21,428 nt of DNA from an uncultured Ruminococcus sp. (GCF_946187255.1 NZ_CAMHRZ010000024.1:1-21428), one strand, 5' to 3'. Counted from the stretch's first letter, positions 13,630 to 21,326 are shown. Notes: generated by a model not told the origin, from the letters alone. Numbers and translations: made by a program.

Positions 13630-16134
13630 TCACTTTACCGTTACATAGAAGGCTCTCTTGTACAAACCGGAATTGACCCACTGACCGTTCACCTTTGCCA
13701 GAACGACCAGCCTGTATGTACCGTTTGCTACTTTCGGAGAAGTCCAGCTGGTGATACTGCCGTCCAGCTGCTTCACGACCTTCCACTTGTTTGCCTGATA
13801 TACAGCTATACCGTACTTTTCGGCACCCGGCACCTTTGTCCACCTGAAGCCTATCCTGTGATCCTTTACTGCGGTCTTGACCTGCGGATACAGGCTTTCA
13901 CCAAGTGCGGGGATCACGGTATCAGCCTTTGTTATCTCGTTCTTTCCGTCCTTGTCCGAGAAATACTTATCGCAGGTCGGGCAGTACCAGTACGCGATAT
14001 TGCCTGCTGCGGACGCGGTAGCTTCCTTAGCTTCCACTGCGGTCAGGATATGATCGTGATATGCGGGCAGCAGCTCATAGGGGATGGCATACTTCTTTGC
14101 ATAGAACTCGGCTGCCGAACCTGCATGACAGTATATGGTAAGATCCACACAGCCCGAGAATGAATTCTTGTATATATCGGTAACACTGTCGGGTATGGTC
14201 ACGGAATGAAGGCAGGTGCAGTATTCAAAGCAGGAAGCGGGTATCTTATGTACGCTGTCGGGTATCACTATGCTTTTCACTCTCCAGCAGTTTGAGAAAG
14301 CGGAGCTGTCGATGGTCTTGAGATTGGCGGGCAGCTTTATCTCCGTCAGGCTGGAGCAATTTTTAAAGGCATTAAAGTGGATAACTGTGACACTGTCGGG
14401 AAGAGTTACGCTTTCCAGGTGATCGCAGCCCTCAAATAACTGCTCGTCGATAACTCTTATGCCGTCGGGGATATCTGCGCTTTTCAGGCTGGAACAGCCC
14501 ATGAAAACACACTCGCCGATATGTTCGAGAGTTGCGGGCAGCTCAATGCTTGTAAGGCTTATGCAGTTATGGAATACATCGTCACACAGATATTCCAGCT
14601 TAGAGGGCATATCAACACTTTCCAGTGCCGCACAGCCCATGAAAGCAAAATCACCTATATCCGTAACACTGTCTGCCATTGTTACGCTCTTGATGCGTGT
14701 GCATTCATAAAAAGCATCATTGCCGATACTCGTCACGCCATCGGTGACAACTACTTTCTTTATATCCGTCCTTTTGATCCAGGGAGAGGTCTTGCTTCTG
14801 GTTTTCATCTCGCCGCTGCCGCTTATCGTAAGAGTACCCTCAGTGTTCAGCACCCATGTGATGTTGTCACCGACACTGCCGCTGTCTGCGATAAGCTCGT
14901 ATGCTATATCATTACTCTTGGCGTATTTCTCAGCTGCCGAACCCTCATGGCAGTATATCTTTATTTTATCACAGCCGCTGAATGCATAATTAAATATGGA
15001 TGTGACACTGTCGGGGATAACGATGCTCTCAAGTTGAGTGCAGTTGTAAAAGCACTGGGAAGCTATTCTTTCAACACCTTCGGGTATCACTATGCTTTTC
15101 AGGCTGCTGCAGTTATAGAAAGTCATTTCGTCGATCTTCCTGACACCGGCGGGCAGTGTGATCTCCGTCAGGCTTGAACAATTTTCAAATGCAGAGAATG
15201 AGATGTGCTTTACACCATTGGGTATATTTACGCTTTTCAGATTTGTGCAGCCCTCAAATAATTGTTCGTCAATATATATGAGCTCAGGAGGCAGTATCAC
15301 GCTTGTCAGGCTTGAACAATTCATAAAAGCAGAATCGCCTATTTTTTTGATGCTGTCGGTAAGATCTATGCTTTTAAGATTTGTACAGCCATGGAAGGCA
15401 TCGTCATCTATATATTCCATATTAGCGGACATATCTATGCTTTCAAGGCCTGTACAGCCGAGAAAAGCACTATCGCCTATATCCGTTATGCTGTCTGCCA
15501 TAGTTACGCTTGTCAGTTCTGTACAGCCGGAGAAAGCGTCATTACCGATAGTCGTCACGCCATCCTCGATGACAACCTTATTTATATCCGTCCTGTTGAT
15601 CCAGGGAGTGGTAATGCAGCTGGTGACCATCTCGCCGCTGCCACTGATAATAAGAGTTCCCATGCTGTCGATCGCCCAAGTGATATTAGCACCGATATTA
15701 CCGCTAACGGGCAGTTCGTCAATTAGTTCGTAGTCCAGCTTGTTGTCCTTAGCGAACTTCTCGGCTGCCGAATCCTTATAGCAATATATCGTGAACTTAG
15801 CTATGCCATCAAAAGTATCAGTGCTTATAGCTTTGACGCTCTTTGGGATGGTTATCTTACTGATATCGGTACATCCGCTGAATGTGCCTGTCAGCACAGT
15901 AACGGGCAGGCCGTTGATCGATGCGGGTATCTCGACTTCCGTCTCGGCACCTGTATATTTTGTCAGGGTCAATTCATCCGTATCACTGACCTGACATTCA
16001 AAAGCGCTCTTGGTTGCAGCGCTTGCGGTAACAGCACCTGACTGCACAGCTATATCCTGCGGCAGATATCCCGCTGCCGATGATACCAATGCTGCCGCAC
16101 AGACAAATGCTGCGATCTTCTTTGAATAATTCAT
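13630..16134 (-). CDS. Secreted BspA-type leucine-rich-repeat protein
   Basis: A large exported protein built from LRR_5 (BspA-like) repeats such as IGDSAFMNCSSLTSV and VHKIPASCFEYCTCLHSV. The frame opens at 16158, but the AGGAGG ribosome site lies inside those first codons, so the start is the ATG at 16134 (834 residues). A signal peptide follows (lysines, a hydrophobic run, then SAAG and VTASAATK). The body is two tandem modules of about 274 residues, coded by 14881-15702 and 14059-14880. Each opens with NITW..GTLxISGSGEM and ends with an IYCxxGSAAExYAK cap. A YWYCPTCDKYFSDKDG segment (about 723-738) and a fibronectin-like C-terminal domain (about 758-842) close it. No sortase motif is seen. 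Such proteins usually bind host or substrate surfaces. Own promoter and terminator. Confidence 0.92.
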   Translation of the reverse strand: MNYSKKIAAFVCAAALVSSAAGYLPQDIAVQSGAVTASAATKSAFECQVSDTDELTLTKYTGAETEVEIPASINGLPVTVLTGTFSGCTDISKITIPKSVKAISTDTFDGIAKFTIYCYKDSAAEKFAKDNKLDYELIDELPVSGNIGANITWAIDSMGTLIISGSGEMVTSCITTPWINRTDINKVVIEDGVTTIGNDAFSGCTELTSVTMADSITDIGDSAFLGCTGLESIDMSANMEYIDDDAFHGCTNLKSIDLTDSIKKIGDSAFMNCSSLTSVILPPELIYIDEQLFEGCTNLKSVNIPNGVKHISFSAFENCSSLTEITLPAGVRKIDEMTFYNCSSLKSIVIPEGVERIASQCFYNCTQLESIVIPDSVTSIFNYAFSGCDKIKIYCHEGSAAEKYAKSNDIAYELIADSGSVGDNITWVLNTEGTLTISGSGEMKTRSKTSPWIKRTDIKKVVVTDGVTSIGNDAFYECTRIKSVTMADSVTDIGDFAFMGCAALESVDMPSKLEYLCDDVFHNCISLTSIELPATLEHIGECVFMGCSSLKSADIPDGIRVIDEQLFEGCDHLESVTLPDSVTVIHFNAFKNCSSLTEIKLPANLKTIDSSAFSNCWRVKSIVIPDSVHKIPASCFEYCTCLHSVTIPDSVTDIYKNSFSGCVDLTIYCHAGSAAEFYAKKYAIPYELLPAYHDHILTAVEAKEATASAAGNIAYWYCPTCDKYFSDKDGKNEITKADTVIPALGESLYPQVKTAVKDHRIGFRWTKVPGAEKYGIAVYQANKWKVVKQLDGSITSWTSPKVANGTYRLVVLAKVNGQWVNSGLYKRAFYVTVK

Positions 16135-16268
16135 TAAAATTAGCCTCCTTTTTATCATAACAGTAACCGACGTAAATCCCGTGTAATTCAGCGCATTTTC
16201 CGCTGTCGCCTGATGCAGATAAGATCATGCCGTTTACAAAAATCGCCACATTTTGTTAATATATTTTT

Positions 16269-16297
16269 ATTATACACCATTAGTTATTCCCTGTCAA
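16269..16297 (-). promoter_or_regulatory. Perfect consensus sigma-A promoter of the LRR gene
   Basis: Minus-strand TTGACA (16292-16297) and TATAAT (16269-16274) are 17 bp apart, matching consensus at all 12 positions. Confidence 0.92.
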
Positions 16298-16375
16298 TAC
16301 TATATAATGGTCATGTGCAAAAATATACCCGCCATTTTTGGACGAACACCCATAAAGGAAACAGCGGCGCTTCTG

Positions 16376-16404
16376 TTGACAGGAATTCAATACTCTGCTA
16401 TAAT
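16376..16404 (+). promoter_or_regulatory. Perfect consensus sigma-A promoter of the small Cys-rich gene
   Basis: TTGACA (16376-16381) and TATAAT (16399-16404) are separated by exactly 17 bp. The start codon at 16445 is about 35 nt after the predicted transcription start. Confidence 0.92.
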
Positions 16405-16444
16405 TGTTTCTAACATATATCGTGATATGAAAGGCGGGGATAAT

Positions 16445-16681
16445 ATGCTATACTACATCGGCTGCCGTATACCAAGAGGCGCTGATTGCGATGATGGATG
16501 GAAATGCCGCAAAGGGGTATTCTGCAATGCACTTGAAATATGCTGTATAACGAGGATGGAATATGAGAAAGGTCTGACTCCTTCTTTTGGCTACTATGAT
16601 AAAAGTGAGGGCTGTATTTTTTTCGACGATCATGAACAGGCAGCTGAATACATGGAAAAGATAAAGTCAGAAAACTGCTGA
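16445..16681 (+). CDS. Small cysteine-rich protein of unknown function (78 residues)
   Basis: I choose the ATG at 16445 because an AAAGGCGGGG ribosome site lies just upstream and a consensus promoter places the transcript start near 16411. An upstream extension of the open frame would cross the promoter. The product has eight cysteines (7, 15, 21, 27, 33, 34, 57, 78), of which Cys15, Cys21, Cys27, Cys33 and Cys34 are closely and regularly spaced, suggesting metal binding or disulfides. The C-terminal part FDDHEQAAEYMEKIKSE looks helical. There is no signal peptide. It stands alone between the LRR gene (divergent) and an unknown gene (convergent), followed by a bidirectional-looking terminator. 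I do not recognise the family. Confidence 0.75.
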   Translation: MLYYIGCRIPRGADCDDGWKCRKGVFCNALEICCITRMEYEKGLTPSFGYYDKSEGCIFFDDHEQAAEYMEKIKSENC

Positions 16682-16706
16682 TACAGAATATCAGAATAAT
16701 AAACAG

Positions 16707-16734
16707 CCCCTGAGTGCTTTGTAACACTCAGGGG
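16707..16734. terminator. Terminator hairpin between convergent genes
   Basis: A perfect 10-bp stem pairs 16707-16716 with 16725-16734 around an 8-nt loop. Only loosely T-rich sequence follows on either strand, so it is weaker as an intrinsic terminator. Its place between convergent genes supports a shared role. Confidence 0.65.
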
Positions 16735-16773
16735 TATAGTATTGCTTTTCCTGATCGGTCAGATAATGAGCGA

Positions 16774-17130
16774 TCACTCGTTCCATTCCCAGCCGTCACG
16801 CCTGCCGATAAAATCATTGCCGATGCCCTCGAATTTGGTTGTCGGCAATTCTTCGCCCTCGACAGTAATTATCATATCTTTACAGTCTATGTACCATTCC
16901 AGTTCACATAATGTATCGTATATCCCGCTCATATATGCGTCAGCGGCATACTCTGCAAGAGTCTCTCTTTCTTCCTGTGTCAGCTTTGCAAACAATTTAT
17001 TCAGTTCGGCAATATGTTTTCCTGTACCTTTGGCTTCACCCTTGACAGCCCAGTTTGCATCCACACAATTCCTTGATTTGTTTACAAGTTCGTCAACGAT
17101 CTCCTGATATATCTTAGTACCTTTATCCAT
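16774..17130 (-). CDS. Small unknown protein (118 residues), perhaps DUF6547-like
   Basis: An acidic, soluble protein without signal or membrane segments. The first half is helical (KIYQEIVDELVNKSRNC, LNKLFAKLTQEERETLAEY). The second half has SGIYDTLCELEWYIDCKDM, then a VEGEELPTTKFEGI strand region and a C-terminal DFIGRRDGWEW tail. The overall pattern reminds me of DUF6547, a family of unknown function common in Clostridia, but I could not check this. A GGAGGG ribosome site lies 7 nt before the ATG, and an exact consensus promoter lies directly upstream. It lies immediately downstream of the thiamine operon terminator but has its own promoter, so it is not part of that operon. Confidence 0.78.
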   Translation of the reverse strand: MDKGTKIYQEIVDELVNKSRNCVDANWAVKGEAKGTGKHIAELNKLFAKLTQEERETLAEYAADAYMSGIYDTLCELEWYIDCKDMIITVEGEELPTTKFEGIGNDFIGRRDGWEWNE

Positions 17131-17169
17131 GACCGTTCCCTCCTTTGATCCCGATATATAATAGCAGTA

Positions 17170-17198
17170 ATTATATCATAGCATCGCTGTATTGTCAA
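17170..17198 (-). promoter_or_regulatory. Perfect consensus sigma-A promoter of the 118-residue protein gene
   Basis: Minus-strand TTGACA (17193-17198) and TATAAT (17170-17175) are 17 bp apart. It begins 8 bp after the tenA terminator stem. Confidence 0.9.
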
Positions 17199-17200
17199 TA

Positions 17201-17246
17201 TAAAAAGCCACAGTACTTTCGAACGTAGATCAGAAATACTGTGGCT
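17201..17246 (-). terminator. Rho-independent terminator of the thiamine operon
   Basis: A perfect 10-bp stem pairs 17206-17215 with 17237-17246, and a further TTTC/GAAA pairing continues inside. On the minus strand it is followed by a T-run (17201-17206). It lies about 25 nt after the tenA stop codon. Confidence 0.92.
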
Positions 17247-17269
17247 ATAAACAATCCCGATTAATTATT

Positions 17270-17920
17270 TCAGATGAACATATTCCAGAAACACTTCTCG
17301 TAATGTGCGCACTTTTCAAATATGCTGCACAGCTTCTTTTCTTCATCGGCGCTGATACCGTCTGCAACACGGTCGAGGATAGCTATCCAGCGATCGTTTG
17401 CTAAGGTGTAGCCCTCGGAGGTATACGCTCTGAACCAATCGATATACGGTGAGCTTTCCAGCTTTTCCTTGTACCTGTCAGTTACGGTGCGGGCGATATA
17501 GGCATAGCTCCATGAGCACTGCAGCAGTGCTGTGATGCCGTATATAGTACCCTCACGCGCGATATTCTTCATATACTCCAGATATTCCGCACTGTCGGGG
17601 GCTTTTTTGCCGCCCTTTATCTCTTCGTCCGTAATACCCAGTGCTTTCATGTTGGGGACATGGACAGTCTCCTTTTCAACACCCGTGGCGGCAGCCGCAT
17701 TTTTCAGGAAATCCGCGATCTCAGCATCCTCTGCGCCCTCGTACAGACAATTGAGTATCTCGATATAATCTGTGAGATAATAGTAATCCTGAAGCATATA
17801 CGCGCTGTATTTGTTCGGGTCAAGTGTGCCCTCTGCCATACCTGTGACAAAGGCATTCTCAGCCGATTCGTTCCACTGCTCTACAACTTTTTCAAACAAT
17901 TTTTCAGTTATCTTTGACAT
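17270..17920 (-). CDS. tenA: TenA-family aminopyrimidine aminohydrolase / thiaminase II
   Basis: TenA hydrolyses aminopyrimidine breakdown products of thiamine to give hydroxymethylpyrimidine for reuse. The all-helical 216-residue protein matches the family length and keeps the active-site set. Asp45 lies in LQDYYYL, and the catalytic Cys135 in LLQCSWSYAYIA has the same number as in the Bacillus enzyme. Glu208 lies in the C-terminal HYEKCFWNM motif. The YTLANDRWIAILDRVA helix is also typical. An AAGGGG ribosome site fills the 10-nt gap to the upstream methyltransferase gene, so they are cotranscribed. It is the last gene of the riboswitch-controlled operon. Cytosolic. Confidence 0.95.
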   Translation of the reverse strand: MSKITEKLFEKVVEQWNESAENAFVTGMAEGTLDPNKYSAYMLQDYYYLTDYIEILNCLYEGAEDAEIADFLKNAAAATGVEKETVHVPNMKALGITDEEIKGGKKAPDSAEYLEYMKNIAREGTIYGITALLQCSWSYAYIARTVTDRYKEKLESSPYIDWFRAYTSEGYTLANDRWIAILDRVADGISADEEKKLCSIFEKCAHYEKCFWNMFI

Positions 17921-17930
17921 GGTATACCCC

Positions 17931-18635
17931 TTATTTCTCTGCGATTATCGCAACGTATCCGCCGCTCTTGTAGCCTTCGGAAACTTCCTCTGCTTCCTCG
18001 TTGGTGTACATGGGATTTTTCACAAGTGTCTGATAGAACTTGAAGTTAGTAACGCCCAGCTTTTTCAGCACATCGATCTTCTCTTCGGTGGAATGCCATA
18101 CGCCAGAAGATGCCAGTTCCAGCGGATAGGGCAGTGCGGGCATAGTACCCTCAAGGTATTCATGCTTGTAGGTGCCAAGACTCTTTCCCAGCAGGTACAT
18201 AAATCCGAATGCGCTCTCCTTAGGCACATCCAGCAGTATCAGCTTTCCGCCCTCTTTAAGAGCTGCAAGGCTCTTCTTATATACGGGAGTCAGATCTTCC
18301 ATATAGCTGGAGCTGCCGTTGAAATAGATGATATCATAGGTGTTCTCGGGCAGATCCACATCCTCGATGACACCGTAGCATATCACCTTAACTCCGCGCT
18401 TTTCAGCGATGGCGCCCATATCGCGGGAAGGCTCGATGCCATCTACCTGCGAACAGTCGATATAGCTTTCAAACAGACCGCTGCCGCAGCCTACCGATAA
18501 CAGCTTCTTTCCCGAAATATCGCCAAGTACCTTCTTGAACAGTCTCAGCTCGCTCTCAAAGAGGTTGGCATTCTCCATGAACCAGTAATCATACTGATCC
18601 GCATATCCGTCAAACTTCTGTTTGGTATTTTCCAT
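17931..18635 (-). CDS. Class I SAM-dependent methyltransferase within the thiamine operon
   Basis: The 234-residue protein begins KFDGYADQYDYWF, a common entry helix of UbiE-like methyltransferases. Motif I is LLSVGCGSGLFE (45-56), with the acidic SAM contact at GIEPS (Glu68). YDIIYFNGSSSYMED and LKEGGKLILLDVP form the later core strands. Then comes a variable substrate-binding region (about 150-215). Nothing suggests loss of function. It lies 25 nt after thiD and 10 nt before tenA, with a GGAGG ribosome site, so it is under the TPP riboswitch. A role on a thiamine-related pyrimidine or thiazole, or on an antimetabolite, is inference; no family I know has this as its assigned job. Confidence 0.9.
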   Translation of the reverse strand: MENTKQKFDGYADQYDYWFMENANLFESELRLFKKVLGDISGKKLLSVGCGSGLFESYIDCSQVDGIEPSRDMGAIAEKRGVKVICYGVIEDVDLPENTYDIIYFNGSSSYMEDLTPVYKKSLAALKEGGKLILLDVPKESAFGFMYLLGKSLGTYKHEYLEGTMPALPYPLELASSGVWHSTEEKIDVLKKLGVTNFKFYQTLVKNPMYTNEEAEEVSEGYKSGGYVAIIAEK

Positions 18636-18660
18636 TGTTTTTTCCTCCGTGTTATCTAAA

Positions 18661-19452
18661 TTAGCCGTTTATTATAAAAGCGTGATCCATAGGACCGCTG
18701 CCTTTTCCGAGATCAAGCATTGCTGCCAGCGCACCCGAGATATAATTCTTTGCGTTCTCCACTGACTGTTCCAGGCTCTCGCCCTTTGCAAGATTTGCGG
18801 CTATCGCACTGGAAAGGGTGCAGCCAGTGCCGTGAGTATTGGGATTATCTATCCTCTTGCCTCTGAACCACTTAGCACCGTCTGCATTGTATAACAGATC
18901 GTTGGCATCATTGATGCGGTGTCCGCCCTTGCACAGCACGGCACAGCCGAATCTCTCATAGATGATCCCGGCAGCTGTTACCATATCCTCTTCACAGGTT
19001 ATCTCTGTCTCCGAAAGCACCTCTGCTTCGGGGATATTAGGAGTAATCACACAAGCAAGAGGCAGAAGGCTCTTTTTGAGTTCGTCTATTGCGCTGTCAT
19101 CTATCAGCTTTGCGCCGCTGGTGGCTACCATAACGGGATCGACAACTATATTCGATGCTTTATAGTGCTTTAGTCTGTCCGCGATAACACGGATAAGGCT
19201 GACTGAGGAGACCATTCCCACCTTTACCGCATCGGGGAAAATATCCTCAAATACAGCATCAATCTGCTGCTGTAAAAATTCGGGCGTTGACTCCATTATG
19301 CCGGTTACGCCTGTGGTATTCTGCGCTGTCAGAGCCGTCACCGCACTCATGGCGTACACGCCGTTCATGGTCATTGTCTTCAGATCAGCCTGTATTCCGG
19401 CGCCTCCGCTGCAGTCACTACCCGCAATGGTCAATGCTGTCTTCTTTTTCAT
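18661..19452 (-). CDS. thiD: Hydroxymethylpyrimidine/phosphomethylpyrimidine kinase
   Basis: ThiD phosphorylates hydroxymethylpyrimidine twice to the pyrophosphate used by ThiE. The ribokinase-fold signature is present: IAGSDCSGGAGIQADLKT near the N-terminus, DPVMVATSG in the middle, and the anion-hole/catalytic THGTGCTLSSAIAANLA (catalytic Cys211 in GTGC). SGPMDHAF sits near the end. The frame is open from 19497, but the AAAGGAG ribosome site lies 7 nt before the ATG at 19452, giving 263 residues, the normal length. It follows thiE by about 80 nt and precedes the methyltransferase gene in the same transcript. Because ThiD also acts on free pyrimidine, it fits salvage through TenA. Confidence 0.96.
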   Translation of the reverse strand: MKKKTALTIAGSDCSGGAGIQADLKTMTMNGVYAMSAVTALTAQNTTGVTGIMESTPEFLQQQIDAVFEDIFPDAVKVGMVSSVSLIRVIADRLKHYKASNIVVDPVMVATSGAKLIDDSAIDELKKSLLPLACVITPNIPEAEVLSETEITCEEDMVTAAGIIYERFGCAVLCKGGHRINDANDLLYNADGAKWFRGKRIDNPNTHGTGCTLSSAIAANLAKGESLEQSVENAKNYISGALAAMLDLGKGSGPMDHAFIING

Positions 19453-19535
19453 AAATACTCTCCTTTCAGATATCAGCATCGTTTTATATCGCGGCATAGG
19501 GTGGTGCCCCCAATATACCGCCTTTTACTATCGTA

Positions 19536-20174
19536 TTACTTTATCATATCCTCCGATAATTTCCTGAGCTCTTTGCATTCGCTCTCGATATCCTCAGCCG
19601 AGAATATGGCGCTGACCAGTGCCACACCGTCAACTCCGGTACCTTTCAGTTTAGCGATATTGTGCTTGCCGATACCGCCGATAGCAACCACAGGTATATC
19701 CACCGCCGCACAGATATCCCTGAGGATATCCATAGAAAGCACATCCGCATCCGCTTTGGTAGAAGTAGAGAACATGGCACCCACACCGAGACAGTCCGCA
19801 CCCGCTGCAACAGCAGCCTGTGCTTCCTCCACCGAGTGTACCGATACGCCGATCATCATATCATCGCCCACACGCTCACGCACTTTGGCAGCAGCCATAT
19901 CCTCCTGCCCCACATGGATACCGTCAGCCTTGCATTTTACTGCGACTTCCACATTGTCATTTATAAAGAAAGGCACGTCGTACTTTTTGCAAAGGGCTGA
20001 TATCTCTATCGCCTCCGCGAGAAAAGCCTCATCGTCCAGTTCCTTTTCACGCAGCTGAACACAGGTCACTCCGCCTTTGAGGGCGCTCTCCACCTGTGAA
20101 TACAGCGTGCTGCCGTTAAGCCATGCTCTGTCAGTAACTGCATAGAGCAGCATAGTTTTATTATCGCACTTCAT
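19536..20174 (-). CDS. thiE: Thiamine phosphate synthase
   Basis: ThiE couples hydroxymethylpyrimidine pyrophosphate with thiazole phosphate to give thiamine phosphate. The 212-residue TIM-barrel protein has CVQLREKELDDEAF (about 38-51; pyrophosphate contact), FINDNVEVAVKCKADGIHVGQEDM (Asp and magnesium region), GVGAMFSTSTK and AIGGIGKHN, all family hallmarks. An AAAGGAG ribosome site 6 nt ahead fixes the start at 20174. The gene overlaps the end of thiM by 14 nt, so translation is coupled. It needs ThiM for the thiazole phosphate and ThiD for the pyrimidine pyrophosphate, both in the same operon. Confidence 0.97.
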   Translation of the reverse strand: MKCDNKTMLLYAVTDRAWLNGSTLYSQVESALKGGVTCVQLREKELDDEAFLAEAIEISALCKKYDVPFFINDNVEVAVKCKADGIHVGQEDMAAAKVRERVGDDMMIGVSVHSVEEAQAAVAAGADCLGVGAMFSTSTKADADVLSMDILRDICAAVDIPVVAIGGIGKHNIAKLKGTGVDGVALVSAIFSAEDIESECKELRKLSEDMIK

Positions 20175-20982
20175 ACTTAGCTCCTTTCATGAGCATATCA
20201 GGTGTCATATTGTATACGGCATCTATGATATAGTTTCTGTAGGAAGAATTGCCGTCCTTATCCGTAACTCTCTCATGGGCAAGCTCACCCGCATAGCCCA
20301 TCGTGCAGACAGCTGCTGCCACCGCTTCAAGGGGGTGTTCGGGATTGGCGGTGATAAACGCGGTCGTCATTGCCGACAGCTGACAGCCCGTGCCCGTTAT
20401 GGAAGACATCATAGGATGACCGTTGCGGATGCAGTAGGCTTTTTCACCGTCAGCCACGATATCTATCGCGCCCGTAACAGCGATTACTGCGCCTGTCTTT
20501 TTGGCAAATTCCTTCACGAAAGCCGCTACCTTATCGAGATTTTCTTCTGTAACCTTGTCGGCAGCGTCGGCATCAACGCCTTTTGTGGTGCCGCTGCCCG
20601 AAGCCAAAGTCTTGATCTCGGATATATTTCCGCGTATACAGGTGAACCTGACTTCCTCCAGCAGCTTCCACGCTGTTTCTGTACGCAGTTTGGATGCGCC
20701 CGCACCCACAGGGTCCAGCAGAACGGGATGACCCAGTTCGTTTGCCTTTTTGCCTGCAATAAACATGGAGGGTATGGTATGGCTGTTCAGTGTACCGATA
20801 TTGATATTAAGACCTCCGCAGATACTCGTGATCTCTGCTGCCTCTGCTTCATCATCAGCCATTATCGGAGATGCTCCGCAGGCGAGTATGATATTGGCGC
20901 AGTCGTTGACCGTCACATAATTTGTGATATTATGTACCAGCGGACAGCTTTTTCTGACGTTTTCAAGCATTGAACCTAACAT
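20161..20982 (-). CDS. thiM: Hydroxyethylthiazole kinase
   Basis: ThiM phosphorylates the salvaged thiazole moiety of thiamine. The 273-residue ribokinase-like protein has HNITNYVTVNDCAN near the start, LDPVGAGASKLR (about 89-100), IRGNISEI (116-123) and the catalytic SITGTGCQLSA with Cys200, as in the family. A GGGAGG ribosome site precedes the ATG. It is the first gene of the operon, directly behind the riboswitch terminator, and overlaps thiE by 14 nt. No thiG, thiS or thiH is in the window, so the thiazole is probably taken up or recycled rather than made here. Confidence 0.97.
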   Translation of the reverse strand: MLGSMLENVRKSCPLVHNITNYVTVNDCANIILACGASPIMADDEAEAAEITSICGGLNINIGTLNSHTIPSMFIAGKKANELGHPVLLDPVGAGASKLRTETAWKLLEEVRFTCIRGNISEIKTLASGSGTTKGVDADAADKVTEENLDKVAAFVKEFAKKTGAVIAVTGAIDIVADGEKAYCIRNGHPMMSSITGTGCQLSAMTTAFITANPEHPLEAVAAAVCTMGYAGELAHERVTDKDGNSSYRNYIIDAVYNMTPDMLMKGAKYEVR

Positions 20983-20994
20983 TGTGATTCCTCC

Positions 20995-21036
20995 CTAATA
21001 ATGTAAAATGGATAAAATAAAAAGGAGATACCGCAT
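20995..21036 (-). other. Possible 13-codon leader frame across the riboswitch terminator
   Basis: On the minus strand AGGAGG is followed 5 nt later by ATG (21036). A 13-codon frame (MRYLLFILSILHY) then runs through the terminator T-run and stops (TAG, 20995-20997) directly before the thiM ribosome site. The hydrophobic composition follows from the T-run, so this may be chance. Confidence 0.25.
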
Positions 21037-21047
21037 CGATACCTCCT
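21016..21047 (-). terminator. Riboswitch-controlled intrinsic terminator (expression platform)
   Basis: On the minus strand 21038-21047 pairs with 21023-21032 (10 bp with two G-T wobbles, 5-nt loop), followed by TTTTT (21018-21022) and more T-rich sequence. It lies between the TPP aptamer and thiM, so TPP binding is expected to favour premature termination. Confidence 0.85.
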
Positions 21048-21063
21048 GTAAAAAATCCGTTTA

Positions 21064-21150
21064 TGACTTCCTACGGCGGCATTATCCGCATCAGGTTTTA
21101 GGGTCGAAGTTTGATTACTTCCTCTCAGCCCAACCACATGAGCTCCCCTG
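21064..21150 (-). promoter_or_regulatory. TPP riboswitch (THI element) of the thiamine operon
   Basis: Reading the minus strand, the conserved aptamer parts appear in order: GGGGAGC at the 5' side, GGGCTGAGAGG (pyrimidine-binding THI box half), ACCC, then ACCTGATGCGGATAATGCC and CCGTAGGAA, the pyrophosphate-binding half and closing helix. Length of about 87 nt is normal for bacterial TPP aptamers. It is followed by a terminator, so it likely represses thiM-thiE-thiD-methyltransferase-tenA when thiamine pyrophosphate is plentiful. Confidence 0.96.
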
Positions 21151-21152
21151 TA

Positions 21153-21181
21153 ATTATATAACATATATAGTGTACAGCTGT
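21153..21181 (-). promoter_or_regulatory. Weak candidate promoter of the thiamine operon
   Basis: A TATAAT box (21153-21158, minus) lies 5 nt before the aptamer. No convincing -35 hexamer is present at 16-18 bp spacing, so the position is tentative. Confidence 0.35.
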
Positions 21182-21297
21182 CCGCCGAAAAAATCATCAC
21201 AAAAGAATGAATATACGGTGTATAAAAAATAACCGGGATAACATAGACGGGATCATTTCATTTTGCACTTATTTTTCTTTAGATATCAACAGACATC

Positions 21298-21326
21298 TTG
21301 ACAAATTCAACAAATTGTGGTATAAT
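21298..21326 (+). promoter_or_regulatory. Perfect consensus sigma-A promoter of the right-edge gene
   Basis: TTGACA (21298-21303) and TATAAT (21321-21326) are 17 bp apart. The ATG at 21369 is about 40 nt downstream. Confidence 0.92.

Larger units (their letters stand above)
16135..16444. other. 310-bp divergent intergenic region with two promoters and two leaders
   Basis: This non-coding stretch holds the minus promoter at 16269-16297 for the LRR gene and the plus promoter at 16376-16404 for the small Cys-rich gene, about 80 bp apart. The LRR transcript would have a leader of about 125 nt. I see no known riboswitch or strong hairpin in it. Confidence 0.6.

Noticed and set aside
14521..15733. 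Long plus-strand frames across the LRR gene
   Set aside because: They mirror the repetitive LRR coding sequence and show the same periodicity without signals of their own.
15998..16249. Minus-strand frame starting with GTG that covers the LRR leader and overlaps its start
   Set aside because: It runs out of frame through the LRR signal peptide region and has no ribosome site at its GTG; the LRR start with AGGAGG is far better supported.
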